Part shown: positions 21,731-29,137 of the stretch, one piece after another
How positions within the stretch are numbered: position 1 is the stretch's first letter
Layout of the letters: every line of letters starts with the position of its first letter
Virus record (IMG/VR): IMGVR_UViG_3300049489_000361
Coordinates: 1-29,175 of that record
DNA: 29,175 bases
Source of the DNA: a virus
Strand: one strand, 5' to 3'
Notes under the pieces: generated by a model
Databases searched by the model: none
The model's input: only the letters and a program-made list of their open reading frames with translations
What the model was told of the DNA's origin: nothing
Translations under genes and position numbers: made by a program

Positions 21731-23532
21731 TATTCCTCCTTCACCGAGTAGGAGCCGTCGCCGTTATCTACGATACGCTTATTCGCCCGGTTGACAGTCA
21801 CCACGGGCGCGGGCAGATGCACGTCCCCGGCCTTGACGTTGACTACGGGCGCGGCCTGCTCTGGTACATTGACCGTGATACCCTGCGGCGAGACTGTTAC
21901 CCCGCGCTCGGGCACGTTGACGGTCACGGCGATGGGCTGCGGGGTAGGCTCCACGGCCAGCGCCTTGCGCGCCTCGCGGATTTCGGCGGCGAGGGTGAGT
22001 AGCGCGCTGTTGTCTTGCACGGGCGCGGCGGGTTGTGCCGTGAATACCGCATCCACCTCCGCCAGCGTCTTGCACCCTGCCAGCGCGGCGGATACCCGCG
22101 CGTGTTCGATGGGCGGGATAATCTCGCTCTTGAATTCCTTGACCGCCTGCCCGCGTTCGATGCACTTGCGCGCCACTTTGCGCCAGCGTTTCATCTCGGC
22201 AGCCTGTTCCGCGTCCTCGGCCTCATCCTGGTCGGGCTGTTCGCTCTCGACTGGCGCGGCCTCGGATGGTGGCACAACCGGCGCAACGGGCGCAACGGGC
22301 GCGGGCATGGGGGCTGGTTCCGGCTCTGTGCCGTCGCCTGTCTCAGGGGTAATCTGCGCGGGCATCAACTTATCCCGCTTATCGCCCAGCTTGTCATCCC
22401 GCCAATACTTTTTGCGCACTTCCTCAACCGTGTGCGTTTTGGCGTACTCTGCCATTTCCTGCAATTCCAACACGCGGTCTTTGGTGCGAATGTCATCGAA
22501 CGCGCCGGTAAGGTTTTCGCCGTAGAGCGGTAGCAGGTCATTGGTGATCTTCTCAGCGAACGCGTTGAGCATAGGCCAAACGCAGTATTCGGTAAACGTC
22601 GCCTTGCCGGTTTTGGCGTTCGCCTCAGTCGCGTTGGGGAGCATCATATTCAGATACCCCGGCGCTATAATCTGGAAAAGCTCGTCCCGCGTGAAGGCGC
22701 GTTTCTCGATTACCTGCATCTCGCGGTCGCTCAAGGCGTTGGGCAGCCATTGAACCCCGCCAGCACCTACACCGCGCAAAGGCATGTACTTGAGCATCTT
22801 GCGCGCGGCCTCGGCCAGCTCGCGCTTTAGCCGTTCCCACTCGCTGTCATTGATGGACGCGCCAAATGCGAGTATTCCGGGAGGCGCGCCGTTGTTCTCG
22901 GTCTGTACTGCGGCCTGGTTGCGTAAAGCGCCATAGTCCTGTTGCACCTGGTATTTGACGGTTTCATACAGCCCCTCGCCCCGGAAGGGGTTGTTGGGAT
23001 TGAACCGCTTTACGTGTACAATTTCATCGACCGGGATGCTCAACTCTGTCCCGGTGTAGGGGATGTACTGGTAATGCGAGATAAAAAGCCGTTCGTCACA
23101 GATTGGGGTGATCTGCCCCGGCGGGATGATCCACAACTCGGCGGGCTGGTTGCCTACCTTGTTGATCCACCAATAGCAGTTGTGGGACAACTGGTAATAG
23201 CTAAATGACGCGCCCAAGAACTCGGCCCGGCTCATAAGCGGGTTGGGCTTGCGCAGTAGCACCTCGAACGGATGGTTGGGAATGTCGTTCTCTTCCTCGC
23301 CCGCCATGGAGGACACGCTGAACTTGACGCCCGCGCCGTACTCGGCCACGGCATTGACGGCGGAGAAGATCCACCCGATCTTGCGATATAGCGCATCGTT
23401 TTCCAGCAGCTTGGAAGGGTCAATCTCCCACCTGTAATCGTTCGCCATCGTGAGGGGGACGCGCTCGGTAACCGCGCCGGGCTGCATCTTGGCATAACCA
23501 AAACGTACTAGAAAACGGTCAATAATGTTCAT
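21730..23532 (-). CDS. portal protein (HK97 gp3-type) with long C-terminal extension
   Basis: The ATG at 23532 is chosen for its ATGA overlap with the terminase stop. The protein is 600 aa. Residues 1-400 look like an HK97-type portal: IFSAVNAVAEYGAGVKFSV, HPFEVLLRKPNPLMSRAEFL, YWWINKVGNQPAELWIIPPG, EIVHVKRFNPNNPFRGEG and TFTEYCVWPMLNAFAEKI. The portal forms the dodecameric DNA channel. After EEVRKKYW come a Pro/Ala-rich linker (PAPMPAPVAPVAPVVPP), a charged helical domain (EMKRWRKVARKCIERGQAVKEF) and V/P-rich repeats near the end (ITVNVPEQAAPVVNV). These extensions are common in portals but their role is undefined. Confidence 0.9.
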   Translation of the reverse strand: MNIIDRFLVRFGYAKMQPGAVTERVPLTMANDYRWEIDPSKLLENDALYRKIGWIFSAVNAVAEYGAGVKFSVSSMAGEEENDIPNHPFEVLLRKPNPLMSRAEFLGASFSYYQLSHNCYWWINKVGNQPAELWIIPPGQITPICDERLFISHYQYIPYTGTELSIPVDEIVHVKRFNPNNPFRGEGLYETVKYQVQQDYGALRNQAAVQTENNGAPPGILAFGASINDSEWERLKRELAEAARKMLKYMPLRGVGAGGVQWLPNALSDREMQVIEKRAFTRDELFQIIAPGYLNMMLPNATEANAKTGKATFTEYCVWPMLNAFAEKITNDLLPLYGENLTGAFDDIRTKDRVLELQEMAEYAKTHTVEEVRKKYWRDDKLGDKRDKLMPAQITPETGDGTEPEPAPMPAPVAPVAPVVPPSEAAPVESEQPDQDEAEDAEQAAEMKRWRKVARKCIERGQAVKEFKSEIIPPIEHARVSAALAGCKTLAEVDAVFTAQPAAPVQDNSALLTLAAEIREARKALAVEPTPQPIAVTVNVPERGVTVSPQGITVNVPEQAAPVVNVKAGDVHLPAPVVTVNRANKRIVDNGDGSYSVKEE

Positions 23533-24737
23533 AACCCCGCCCTTCCTGTCCTGGTCATTGCCCACCAACACAGCGCCAGGCTCATCACCCGGTCGTCGTG
23601 TTGGCCCTCCGGGGCCGAGAATTGGTTGTGCCCGCTTGCGGTCACGTTGATTTCATAGCTGCGCAACTCATCCGCATAGTCTGCCGGCACGTCAAACCCG
23701 TCATGCTCCAGCGCGCCCGCAAGCGCCTGGATTAGTTCCGGCTTGGTGGTCGCGGTCGTCGAGAACCCCGGCTTCAGGTCATGCCCCCATAGAACCGGGA
23801 TGCCCGCCGCCGCGAGTAGTTCTATGTTTGGCTGTCCTATGCTGTTACGTTCCGGCAGTAGCCCGGCGATTGCCCAGCGTTGGCAATTGTCGATGATCCG
23901 CGCGCGCTGGTAGGTGTAGTCGATCTGGTTGAACCGATCCCAAAACACCACGCGGTTACATTGCCTGCAACCCAGCGTTAGCACGGTGTAATCCTCGGCC
24001 ATGGCAAAATCCAGCCCGCCGTAGATGCTATGCCCCGTGTGTTGGTCGGGGGTGTCGCAGTCGGTGAGGGTGGCGCGTTCGGACACGCGCTGGAAGTAGC
24101 TGCCGTCGGCTACGAACTCGGCATCGATCTCCTGCTGTACAACCCGCGCGGGCAGGCTTTCGCGCATTGCCCTGATTTCTTCGGGTGGTATATGCGGGTT
24201 CGCGTCCGTTGGGAATTTGAACCGCGTCCAGTCGGGATGATCTTCGGCTATTGCCCACAGCTCATAAAAACCGTTTAGCCCTTTGGGGGTTGAGCCAAAA
24301 TCGGCGCAGCCCTTGTAGTCTGCCAGCGTCGGGCGGATAACCATATTCCACGCATCCATAAGCGCCTTGACCATTGCGGCCTCGTTGATTGCAACATAGC
24401 CGTATTTCCTCCCGCGTGCGCTGTCTGGATTGTCGAGGCTCCAGAAGTCGATAACGTTTCCAGTCAATACCTCGACCCGGTGTTCCGTCTCGCTTGCGCG
24501 GGTGATGACCGGGGCGAGAATGTTTTTTAGCGCGCGGTAGTTCTCCTGCATCATGCGGTACGTCGGGGCGAACCACCCCACGGGGTGAGGTTGCTTCAGC
24601 AGCTTCTTTACCGCGCGGCGTTCAAGCAGAACATCCTTGCCCCACCTGCGCCCACAACACAAGACGTTGAAGCGCCGGGCGGAGGCTTCCACCTGGCGCT
24701 GGGCGGTGTGAGGCGTTGGCAGTCTGACGTCAATCAT
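23529..24737 (-). CDS. terL: terminase large subunit
   Basis: The ATG at 24737 is chosen (402 aa, 8-nt overlap with the small subunit, weak GAG upstream). The ATPase domain has a Walker A-like CGRRWGKD (28-35), adenine-binding region FAPTYRMM, Walker B-like VAINEA (115-120, with Asn where many terminases have Asp) and coupling motif GSTPKGLNGFYELW. The C-terminal nuclease domain begins GGLDFAMAEDY (D243) and ends HDDRVMSLALCWWAM (D381/D382), acidic residues that bind metal. It cuts concatemeric DNA and drives it into the prohead through the portal, encoded next. Confidence 0.92.
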   Translation of the reverse strand: MIDVRLPTPHTAQRQVEASARRFNVLCCGRRWGKDVLLERRAVKKLLKQPHPVGWFAPTYRMMQENYRALKNILAPVITRASETEHRVEVLTGNVIDFWSLDNPDSARGRKYGYVAINEAAMVKALMDAWNMVIRPTLADYKGCADFGSTPKGLNGFYELWAIAEDHPDWTRFKFPTDANPHIPPEEIRAMRESLPARVVQQEIDAEFVADGSYFQRVSERATLTDCDTPDQHTGHSIYGGLDFAMAEDYTVLTLGCRQCNRVVFWDRFNQIDYTYQRARIIDNCQRWAIAGLLPERNSIGQPNIELLAAAGIPVLWGHDLKPGFSTTATTKPELIQALAGALEHDGFDVPADYADELRSYEINVTASGHNQFSAPEGQHDDRVMSLALCWWAMTRTGRAGL

Positions 24738-25044
24738 GTTTCTCGGTTTCGTCAATAATGCGGATAGCGTCCCCATCCGGCCCGCTCATCTCCAACTTAT
24801 CCGGCACCTTCCCAAACGCGACTTCCATAAATCTAATCTGTAAACTCTCTTTTTTCGACTGCGCCCATTGCCGCAAGATCGCCTCCGCCACGGTCAGGGC
24901 GTGCCCGTCTTGCGCGGTTACGTTGGTGCGTTCGTGGGCAATTACCTGCGCCAGCGCCCGTAGTTCGTCGAACGTCTTAGGGCGGCCTTTGCGGTTGATG
25001 CGGGCGTCGCCTTTGGAAAACGTGCCTGGTTTTGGCGCGGTCAT
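24730..25044 (-). CDS. terS: terminase small subunit
   Basis: The ATG at 25044 overlaps the methyltransferase stop as ATGA, giving 104 aa; the longer frame to 25143 would lie inside that gene. The N-terminus GTFSKGDARINRKGRPKTFDEL is typical of small DNA-binding phage proteins adjacent to large terminase. A helical region follows (LTVAEAILRQWAQSKKESLQIRFMEVAFGKVPDKLE). It likely recognises phage DNA and recruits the large subunit. The assignment rests mainly on position and size. Confidence 0.75.
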   Translation of the reverse strand: MTAPKPGTFSKGDARINRKGRPKTFDELRALAQVIAHERTNVTAQDGHALTVAEAILRQWAQSKKESLQIRFMEVAFGKVPDKLEMSGPDGDAIRIIDETEKHD

Positions 25045-26282
25045 CCTGTTTGCTCCAGTAGAACAGGCGTCTGCCCGGTCATGTCTGCCCAGCGTTGGAT
25101 AGCAACCGCGACATAAGCGGGTGAGATTTCCACGGCGCGGCATTTGCGGGATAGTCGCTCGCAGGCGGCTAAAGTCGTACCGCTCCCCGAAAATGGCTCA
25201 AAAACAATCCATCCTATCTGACTGCTATTGGTAATGGCTTTCTCGCACAACTCGATTGGTTTTTGTGTTGGGTGTTCTTTGGCAGAGCGCATCGGCCTGT
25301 CAATTTCCCATACCGTTGTCTGCGTGTGGTCATCACAGAAATAATGAGCCGCGCCTTCCTTCCACCCATACAGGATAGATTCATGTTTCCAATGGTAGTC
25401 TTGCCTTCCAAAAACAGCAGATTGTTTATTCCAAACAATGCATTCGCGCAAAGTGAAAACTTGGTCGATGGCATTTCTAAACTGTGTCTCTGTGCGCCCC
25501 GCCGGGGCGCACACATAGAAAACCGCTCCGTCACGCATAACTATATTTATTGACGTAAACGCATCCAATAAAAACTTATCAAAGTCCTCGTCACTCATGC
25601 TATCGTTTTCAATGCGTGGGCCTTTTCCGTAGTTCTTTTCATCTCGCGGGTCATGCGTACCGCCTACGATAGCCACGTTGTAAGGTGGGTCGGTAAATAC
25701 CAAGTCGGCCTTGCTAGTTTCCATTACGCGATCTAAAACAGACAAATCCGTGCAATCCCCGCAAATCAGCCGATGCTCGCCCAGCTTCCACAACTGCCCC
25801 GACTCTACCCCCCACTTGGCGCGCAATTCCTCGGCCTTGTCAATCTGTGCGCCTGGGTCTTCGCCCTTCGGCTCGTCCAGGTCGAACCCGCCTATCTGTA
25901 ATTCCTTCTCGCTGAACCCCCACTCCAACAACTCGCTTACCTCAAACTCATTCGCCAGCGTGTCGAAGTCCCATTCACCCGCCGCGCCCTTGTGCGCCAG
26001 GATGGTCAGCTTCTCGCGCTCCTTCTCGCTCAGGGCGCGGGATGATACCTTGACCTCTACCACATAATCAGGGCCGAACTTCGCCCCCCATGCCTTCAAA
26101 CGCTGATGGCCGTTATATACCTCATTCCCAGGCCCAATGGCTACAGTCTCAAACTGCCCAAACTCCTCCACGCTCTCTTGCAGGCGTCGCACCTGCTCGC
26201 CCTTGATCTGGCGCGGGTTGCGCGGCCATGGGATAAGCTCGCGGATTTTGCGGTGTTCGGTAGTCCAGGTAATGTTACTCAC
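25041..26282 (-). CDS. ParB/sulfiredoxin-like domain fused to DNA methyltransferase
   Basis: The protein is 413 aa from a GTG at 26282, immediately after the previous stop. Residues 10-100 are a ParB-like nuclease/CTPase-fold domain (LIPWPRNPRQIKGEQ, VRRLQESVEEFGQFETVAIG, NGHQRLKAWG). Residues 160-405 are a beta-class amino-methyltransferase: motif IV DPPYN (198-202) before motif I EPFSGSGTT (362-370), with HPTQKP (337-342). DPPY favours N6-adenine methylation, though N4-cytosine is not excluded. No cognate nuclease is adjacent, so it is an orphan methylase, probably protecting phage DNA or marking it for packaging, as it directly precedes terminase. Confidence 0.9.
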   Translation of the reverse strand: MSNITWTTEHRKIRELIPWPRNPRQIKGEQVRRLQESVEEFGQFETVAIGPGNEVYNGHQRLKAWGAKFGPDYVVEVKVSSRALSEKEREKLTILAHKGAAGEWDFDTLANEFEVSELLEWGFSEKELQIGGFDLDEPKGEDPGAQIDKAEELRAKWGVESGQLWKLGEHRLICGDCTDLSVLDRVMETSKADLVFTDPPYNVAIVGGTHDPRDEKNYGKGPRIENDSMSDEDFDKFLLDAFTSINIVMRDGAVFYVCAPAGRTETQFRNAIDQVFTLRECIVWNKQSAVFGRQDYHWKHESILYGWKEGAAHYFCDDHTQTTVWEIDRPMRSAKEHPTQKPIELCEKAITNSSQIGWIVFEPFSGSGTTLAACERLSRKCRAVEISPAYVAVAIQRWADMTGQTPVLLEQTG

Positions 26283-26564
26283 TCACGGCCCCTTCATCAG
26301 CCAGCCGAACCCGGCGGCGATAGCGGCGAACACGGCTGAAAGTATGCCCGTTGTCGTGTCACGGTCGCGCAACTTCTGGATCTCGTCGCCGTAGGTCTTG
26401 TGCTTCTCGTCCGTAACGGCCTGTTTTCTGTCCAGGTCGTTGATGCGGTCGTCGGCCCTGCATTGGTTACGCTCGATGCGGTCAAGTTTTCCGTCCATCT
26501 CATCCAACCGGCGCAGGATGACCGCTAACGTTATGCGCCCGCTTTCCCCCTCCTGCGTCGCCAT
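26283..26564 (-). CDS. XhlA-like coiled-coil membrane protein (lysis accessory)
   Basis: The protein is 93 aa, coupled to the holin stop by TAATG. Residues 10-65 form a charged coiled coil (LRRLDEMDGKLDRIERNQ, DRINDLDRKQAVTDEKH) and residues about 71-90 a single C-terminal membrane helix (TGILSAVFAAIAAGFGWLM). This topology matches phage haemolysin XhlA-type proteins that accompany holins. It sits directly downstream of the predicted holin. Confidence 0.72.
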   Translation of the reverse strand: MATQEGESGRITLAVILRRLDEMDGKLDRIERNQCRADDRINDLDRKQAVTDEKHKTYGDEIQKLRDRDTTTGILSAVFAAIAAGFGWLMKGP

Positions 26565-26833
26565 TACTGCGCCTTTTTTTGCACAACGTCATAGATGCCG
26601 GACGCAACCAGGCCATAGCCCAGCCCGCCCACGATCAGCGCGAACCACCCGGCAAAGGCTTCCGGCAGTCCCAGCGTTGCAACGTAATTGCCCGCGCCCA
26701 TCAGCAGGCCAACAACCATTGACACGATGATTAGCACGTTGCCTTTCAGCCCCAGCCGCTTGACCAGCTCGACCAGCCCCAGGATAATCGGGATGATCGG
26801 CCAGCCGTTGATGATGACCTCAAAAGGTGACAT
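26564..26833 (-). CDS. holin-like membrane protein
   Basis: The ATG at 26833 is chosen for the strong AGGAGG 8 nt upstream; the longer frame to 26902 crosses the promoter. The protein is 89 aa with three hydrophobic segments, roughly 9-25 (NGWPIIPIILGLVELV), 34-52 (VLIIVSMVVGLLMGAG) and 62-82 (GWFALIVGGLGYGLVASGIY), and a charged C-terminus (VVQKKAQ). Size and topology fit class I holins, which open the membrane to the endolysin. It is the first gene after the promoter at 26869-26897. Confidence 0.72.
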   Translation of the reverse strand: MSPFEVIINGWPIIPIILGLVELVKRLGLKGNVLIIVSMVVGLLMGAGNYVATLGLPEAFAGWFALIVGGLGYGLVASGIYDVVQKKAQ

Positions 26834-26868
26834 ATAGCCCCTCCTAACGACAGTAAGACTGCTATTAC

Positions 26869-26897
26869 AGTATACAACACGCGCGGGGGAAATACAA
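26869..26897 (-). promoter_or_regulatory. promoter of the lysis-packaging-structural operon
   Basis: TTGTAT (26892-26897) and TATACT (26869-26874) are 17 bp apart, between a terminator and the holin ribosome binding site. Predicted start is near 26862, leaving a 5' leader of about 30 nt. The -35 box is weak, so an activator may be needed. The 26834-26997 gap otherwise holds only the terminator. Confidence 0.55.
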
Positions 26898-26919
26898 CAC
26901 ACGGCGGGGCGTAGGCAAC

Positions 26920-26942
26920 AAAAAACCCCGCGCTAGGCGGGG
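26920..26942 (-). terminator. intrinsic terminator of the early/accessory operon
   Basis: A 6-bp GC stem (CCCCGC / GCGGGG) with a 5-nt loop is followed on the minus strand by six T residues. It lies about 55 nt after the RusA-like gene, and separates that operon from the promoter of the late operon. Confidence 0.85.
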
Positions 26943-26997
26943 CCTTCGATGCCCTACGGACATCCACCTCCAGGTTTGCTGAATTGATGTAATTATA

Positions 26998-27375
26998 TCA
27001 CAACCGCGTCACCGTCACCACCACCCGGCCAGGTCGCGTCACCTCGCCCCACTCACCCACCACGCGGCGGACGCAACAGTCATCCAGCCCCCACGCGGCG
27101 AAGATCCCGTCCTGGTGCTTTTTCATCCGGGCGATAAAATTGTCCAAATCGCGCCGCGTTCGGCTGGGCGGGTGGAATGTGTAGACTACCTGATACTCGC
27201 CGTCTGGCATCGCATCCCGCGCCTCTCGCGCCGCCGCCATGCCTTCGAGGTGGCACGCCTCAGCAGCCTGCGCCCGTTTCGCCCAATGGATGCGGGCGTT
27301 GAGCGAGGTATCAGCGGGCCAGGCGAAGGTAAGCACGACTGCGGCGGGCAGGTATTCGGCACGGCGCTCAGTCAT
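26998..27375 (-). CDS. RusA-like Holliday junction resolvase
   Basis: The start at 27375 is chosen for the 8-nt overlap with the upstream stop and GGATGG before the ATG; a longer frame to 27594 is antiparallel to no evidence and lies over another gene. The 125-aa protein matches RusA: an N-terminal strand with N-A-R-IHWAKR, then TFHPPSRTRRDLDNFIARMKK (Asp residues of the DLDN block) and DGIFAAWGLDDCCV (second acidic cluster), ending in V..VTVTRL. RusA enzymes cut four-way junctions arising in recombination and help resolve branched phage DNA before packaging. Confidence 0.88.
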   Translation of the reverse strand: MTERRAEYLPAAVVLTFAWPADTSLNARIHWAKRAQAAEACHLEGMAAAREARDAMPDGEYQVVYTFHPPSRTRRDLDNFIARMKKHQDGIFAAWGLDDCCVRRVVGEWGEVTRPGRVVVTVTRL

Positions 27376-27613
27376 TGCCCATCCAGTCCGGGCGAGGAAA
27401 ACGCGAGGTGAAATTATATTTATCGGTTGTTTCCATAACCTCAACGCCTTGCGCATCCGGCCATAATTGATAAACATCCTCAACAGTATCGGCATACGCG
27501 ACAAGAATACTTCCGCCTTCCGCGTTAGTCCCGGTACACCAATACGGATGCTTGATAGGCCATATGACCGGCCTGTAATCATCATCCTCGACAAAAAAGC
27601 GCGCCCTAATCAT
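27368..27613 (-). CDS. conserved-looking small phage protein (81 aa)
   Basis: The protein starts MIRARFFVEDDDYRPVIWPI and includes HPYWCTG, ILVAYADTVEDVYQLWPDA and a polar C-terminus. It has the look of a compact alpha/beta domain, with aromatic-rich VEDDDYRPV.WPIKHPYW, seen in small phage proteins of unknown role. Both ends overlap neighbours by 8 nt, so it is an integral operon member. Function not assigned. Confidence 0.68.
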   Translation of the reverse strand: MIRARFFVEDDDYRPVIWPIKHPYWCTGTNAEGGSILVAYADTVEDVYQLWPDAQGVEVMETTDKYNFTSRFPRPDWMGND

Positions 27614-27791
27614 TTTTCACCTCACTCTCCCTCACCCACAGAAACACCACCCGCGACTTATACCGCGACTGGAACCACGCCGGGGCAGTCTCGCGCCTGA
27701 CGGCTATTTGCACCTCGCGGCGGTCAGGGTCGCGGCCTGAGAGCGTGCCGGTCAGCGGGCCGGATGCGGTGGCTATGGTGACGTTAGTCAT
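27606..27791 (-). CDS. small beta-rich protein (61 aa), unknown
   Basis: The ATG at 27791 is chosen for its 8-nt overlap with the upstream stop; the longer frame to 27905 is out of keeping with the operon pattern. The sequence alternates strands (NVTIATASGPLTGTLSG, VQIAVRRET, SRVVFLWVRESEV), suggesting a small OB- or SH3-like barrel. No family recognised. Confidence 0.6.
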   Translation of the reverse strand: MTNVTIATASGPLTGTLSGRDPDRREVQIAVRRETAPAWFQSRYKSRVVFLWVRESEVKND

Positions 27792-28089
27792 TTTCCAGCA
27801 TCTCCCATGCGTGCTTTTCGTTGCGCTGGATAAACTCCCAGTCGCGCTTCGTGATCGGGCCATGATCTGGGTCGGTGAAAATCGCAAGCGCCTCACAAAC
27901 GCCACGTAGGGCGATGCGATAGGCGATAACGTGAAAAACGTCGTTTTCGTGAGCTACCAGAAGTTTGGCGTTGATCTCGCCGATCTGGCTCTCGAACGTT
28001 TGAACAATGCGCGACAGCTTTTCAACTAAAGCGGCCGCTTCTTCTGTTGTCGTTATAGTGATCGTTGCGTTTGGTGTTGCGCCCATCAT
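27784..28089 (-). CDS. small helical protein (101 aa), unknown
   Basis: Two adjacent ATGs overlap the upstream stop and follow GGAGG closely, so the second ATG (28086) may be used. Residues 15-60 form a long amphipathic helix (EEAAALVEKLSRIVQTFESQIGEINAKLL), followed by a helical and aromatic C-terminus (WEFIQRNEKHAWEML). It may be a coiled-coil oligomer. Function not assigned. Confidence 0.62.
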   Translation of the reverse strand: MMGATPNATITITTTEEAAALVEKLSRIVQTFESQIGEINAKLLVAHENDVFHVIAYRIALRGVCEALAIFTDPDHGPITKRDWEFIQRNEKHAWEMLEND

Positions 28090-28433
28090 TCCTCCTCGTA
28101 TGGATCTCGCGCCGGGATAATCGCCTCAAAATATGCACCGCAATTGTGGCAGTAGCGCATCTCGTTTTCTTGCGGTGTTCCGTCCTCCAAACACCACGCG
28201 CCGCCGCAATTGGAGCACTCCCATTCGTTGCTTTCAAAGTCCATTTGCTTGAGCGTTGCAAAGTGCGCGGCGGCGCGGTAAGCGTTCATCACGGCGCGGT
28301 ATTCGGCGATGTATGGGTGCGCCTCGAATGCCATTAACAATTTTTCAAACTCATCCGGGGTTATCGGTTTACTCACCTCGGCCTCCTCATCCCATGCTTC
28401 CCCGTGGTCATGCGTGTAAGTGTCATTTGTCAC
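28086..28433 (-). CDS. zinc-ribbon protein (115 aa)
   Basis: A GTG at 28433, inside the HNH gene end and preceded by AGGAAG, is the likely start; a longer frame to 28463 also exists. The N-terminal two thirds is acidic and helical (TPDEFEKLLMAFEAHPYIAEYR). The C-terminal part has CSNC (C73, C76) and CHNC (C95, C98), a four-cysteine zinc ribbon. It probably binds nucleic acid or an RNA polymerase or replication partner. It is the second gene of the early operon. Confidence 0.7.
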   Translation of the reverse strand: MTNDTYTHDHGEAWDEEAEVSKPITPDEFEKLLMAFEAHPYIAEYRAVMNAYRAAAHFATLKQMDFESNEWECSNCGGAWCLEDGTPQENEMRYCHNCGAYFEAIIPARDPYEEE

Positions 28434-29070
28434 CTTCCTGTTCTGGGTATATCGGGTGTGCATCTTCGTGACATTCTGAGCATAGCGTGATTAGGTTCCG
28501 TGAACTATCCGCGCCGCCTTCCTCTTTCGGGGTAACATGGTGGCATTGGAGCCCGTTCATGCCAAAACGGTTATGACATTTGGTACAGGTGAATTTATCC
28601 CGCTGGAAAACGAAGAACCGCAGTTCCTCCCAGTATTCGGGTTCGATCCCCTGTGACCATCCCCACCACCAACCAAGCGCCTCAAATTCCTTGATTTTCT
28701 GCTTGCAATGCGGGCAGGTTCCGTCCCCGTGTTTAGGGCGTCCATCCTTCTGCGTGCGCACATAAACTCGCGGGCTTTTCGCCGCAAGGTCTGCCGTTGC
28801 TAGGTCAGATTTTCCAGCACCCGGAAGCCGTATCAGGTTATCGGGTACGCTTAGGCGGAGATTATCAATCTCATCCTGGCCAAGCAAGTGAGACACAAGA
28901 ACGATACCACTAAGGCCATATTTGCTCGAACGGATTAGACCGGGATGCTTTCCGGTGATCTCGTGCTCTGGCCTTACCAGTAAAACGGTAGGCTCAAAAC
29001 CGGTCTTTTCGGTGTATCTTTCTACCGCTTCTTTGACCGTATTTACCGCGTATCCCTTATAGGTGAGCAT
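28423..29070 (-). CDS. HNH endonuclease with additional N-terminal domain
   Basis: The start at 29070 is chosen for GGGAG about 8 nt upstream; an upstream ATG at 29130 lies in the promoter. The protein is 215 aa. Residues 1-90 form an alpha/beta domain of unknown role (YAVNTVKEAVERYTEKTGFE, PTVLLVRPEHEITG). CPHC at 119-122 starts a zinc site. Residues 150-205 are a classic HNH nuclease: FVFQRDKFTCTKC, CHHV (H177/H178), N192 in SRNLITLC and CSECHEDAH. HNH enzymes nick or cut DNA; near phage operon starts they may be homing-type or packaging-related. Here it is far from terminase. Confidence 0.85.
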   Translation of the reverse strand: MLTYKGYAVNTVKEAVERYTEKTGFEPTVLLVRPEHEITGKHPGLIRSSKYGLSGIVLVSHLLGQDEIDNLRLSVPDNLIRLPGAGKSDLATADLAAKSPRVYVRTQKDGRPKHGDGTCPHCKQKIKEFEALGWWWGWSQGIEPEYWEELRFFVFQRDKFTCTKCHNRFGMNGLQCHHVTPKEEGGADSSRNLITLCSECHEDAHPIYPEQEGDK

Positions 29071-29093
29071 AATTTTCTCCCTGTTTATGCTTG

Positions 29094-29110
29094 ACTTATC
29101 GCCTATAAGT
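29094..29110 (-). promoter_or_regulatory. palindrome overlapping the early promoter start (possible operator)
   Basis: ACTTAT and ATAAGT form a perfect 6-bp inverted repeat with a 5-nt centre, covering the region just downstream of the -10 box and the predicted start. Such a position is typical of repressor operators, but no repressor is encoded in the window. Confidence 0.45.
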
Positions 29111-29137
29111 ATATCACACTTTTGGAACATATGTAAG
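29108..29137 (-). promoter_or_regulatory. promoter of the HNH-to-RusA operon
   Basis: TATACT (29108-29113) with CTTACA (29132-29137) 18 bp upstream lies in A+T-rich DNA before the HNH gene. The predicted start is near 29101, giving a leader of about 30 nt. No gene is seen in 29131-29175. Confidence 0.5.

Noticed and set aside
22270-22330. Tandem GCGCAACGGG-like repeats in the portal gene
   Set aside because: They encode the Pro/Ala/Val linker of the portal and are explained by protein low complexity; only about two copies are present.
21791-22533. Long plus-strand frames antisense to the portal C-terminus
   Set aside because: They are Ala/Ser/Gly-rich translations of the Pro/Ala linker region with no ribosome binding site, and the portal frame is clearly coding.
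26850-26967. Short ORF after TGGAGGTGG just downstream of the RusA-like gene
   Set aside because: It has a good ribosome binding site, but the frame runs straight through the intrinsic terminator and the late promoter and gives a Pro/Arg-rich product. Coincidental.
26975-27005. TATAAT near the end of the RusA-like gene
   Set aside because: A perfect -10 hexamer is present, but no convincing -35 lies at 16-18 bp, and transcripts would end at once at the terminator 26920-26942.
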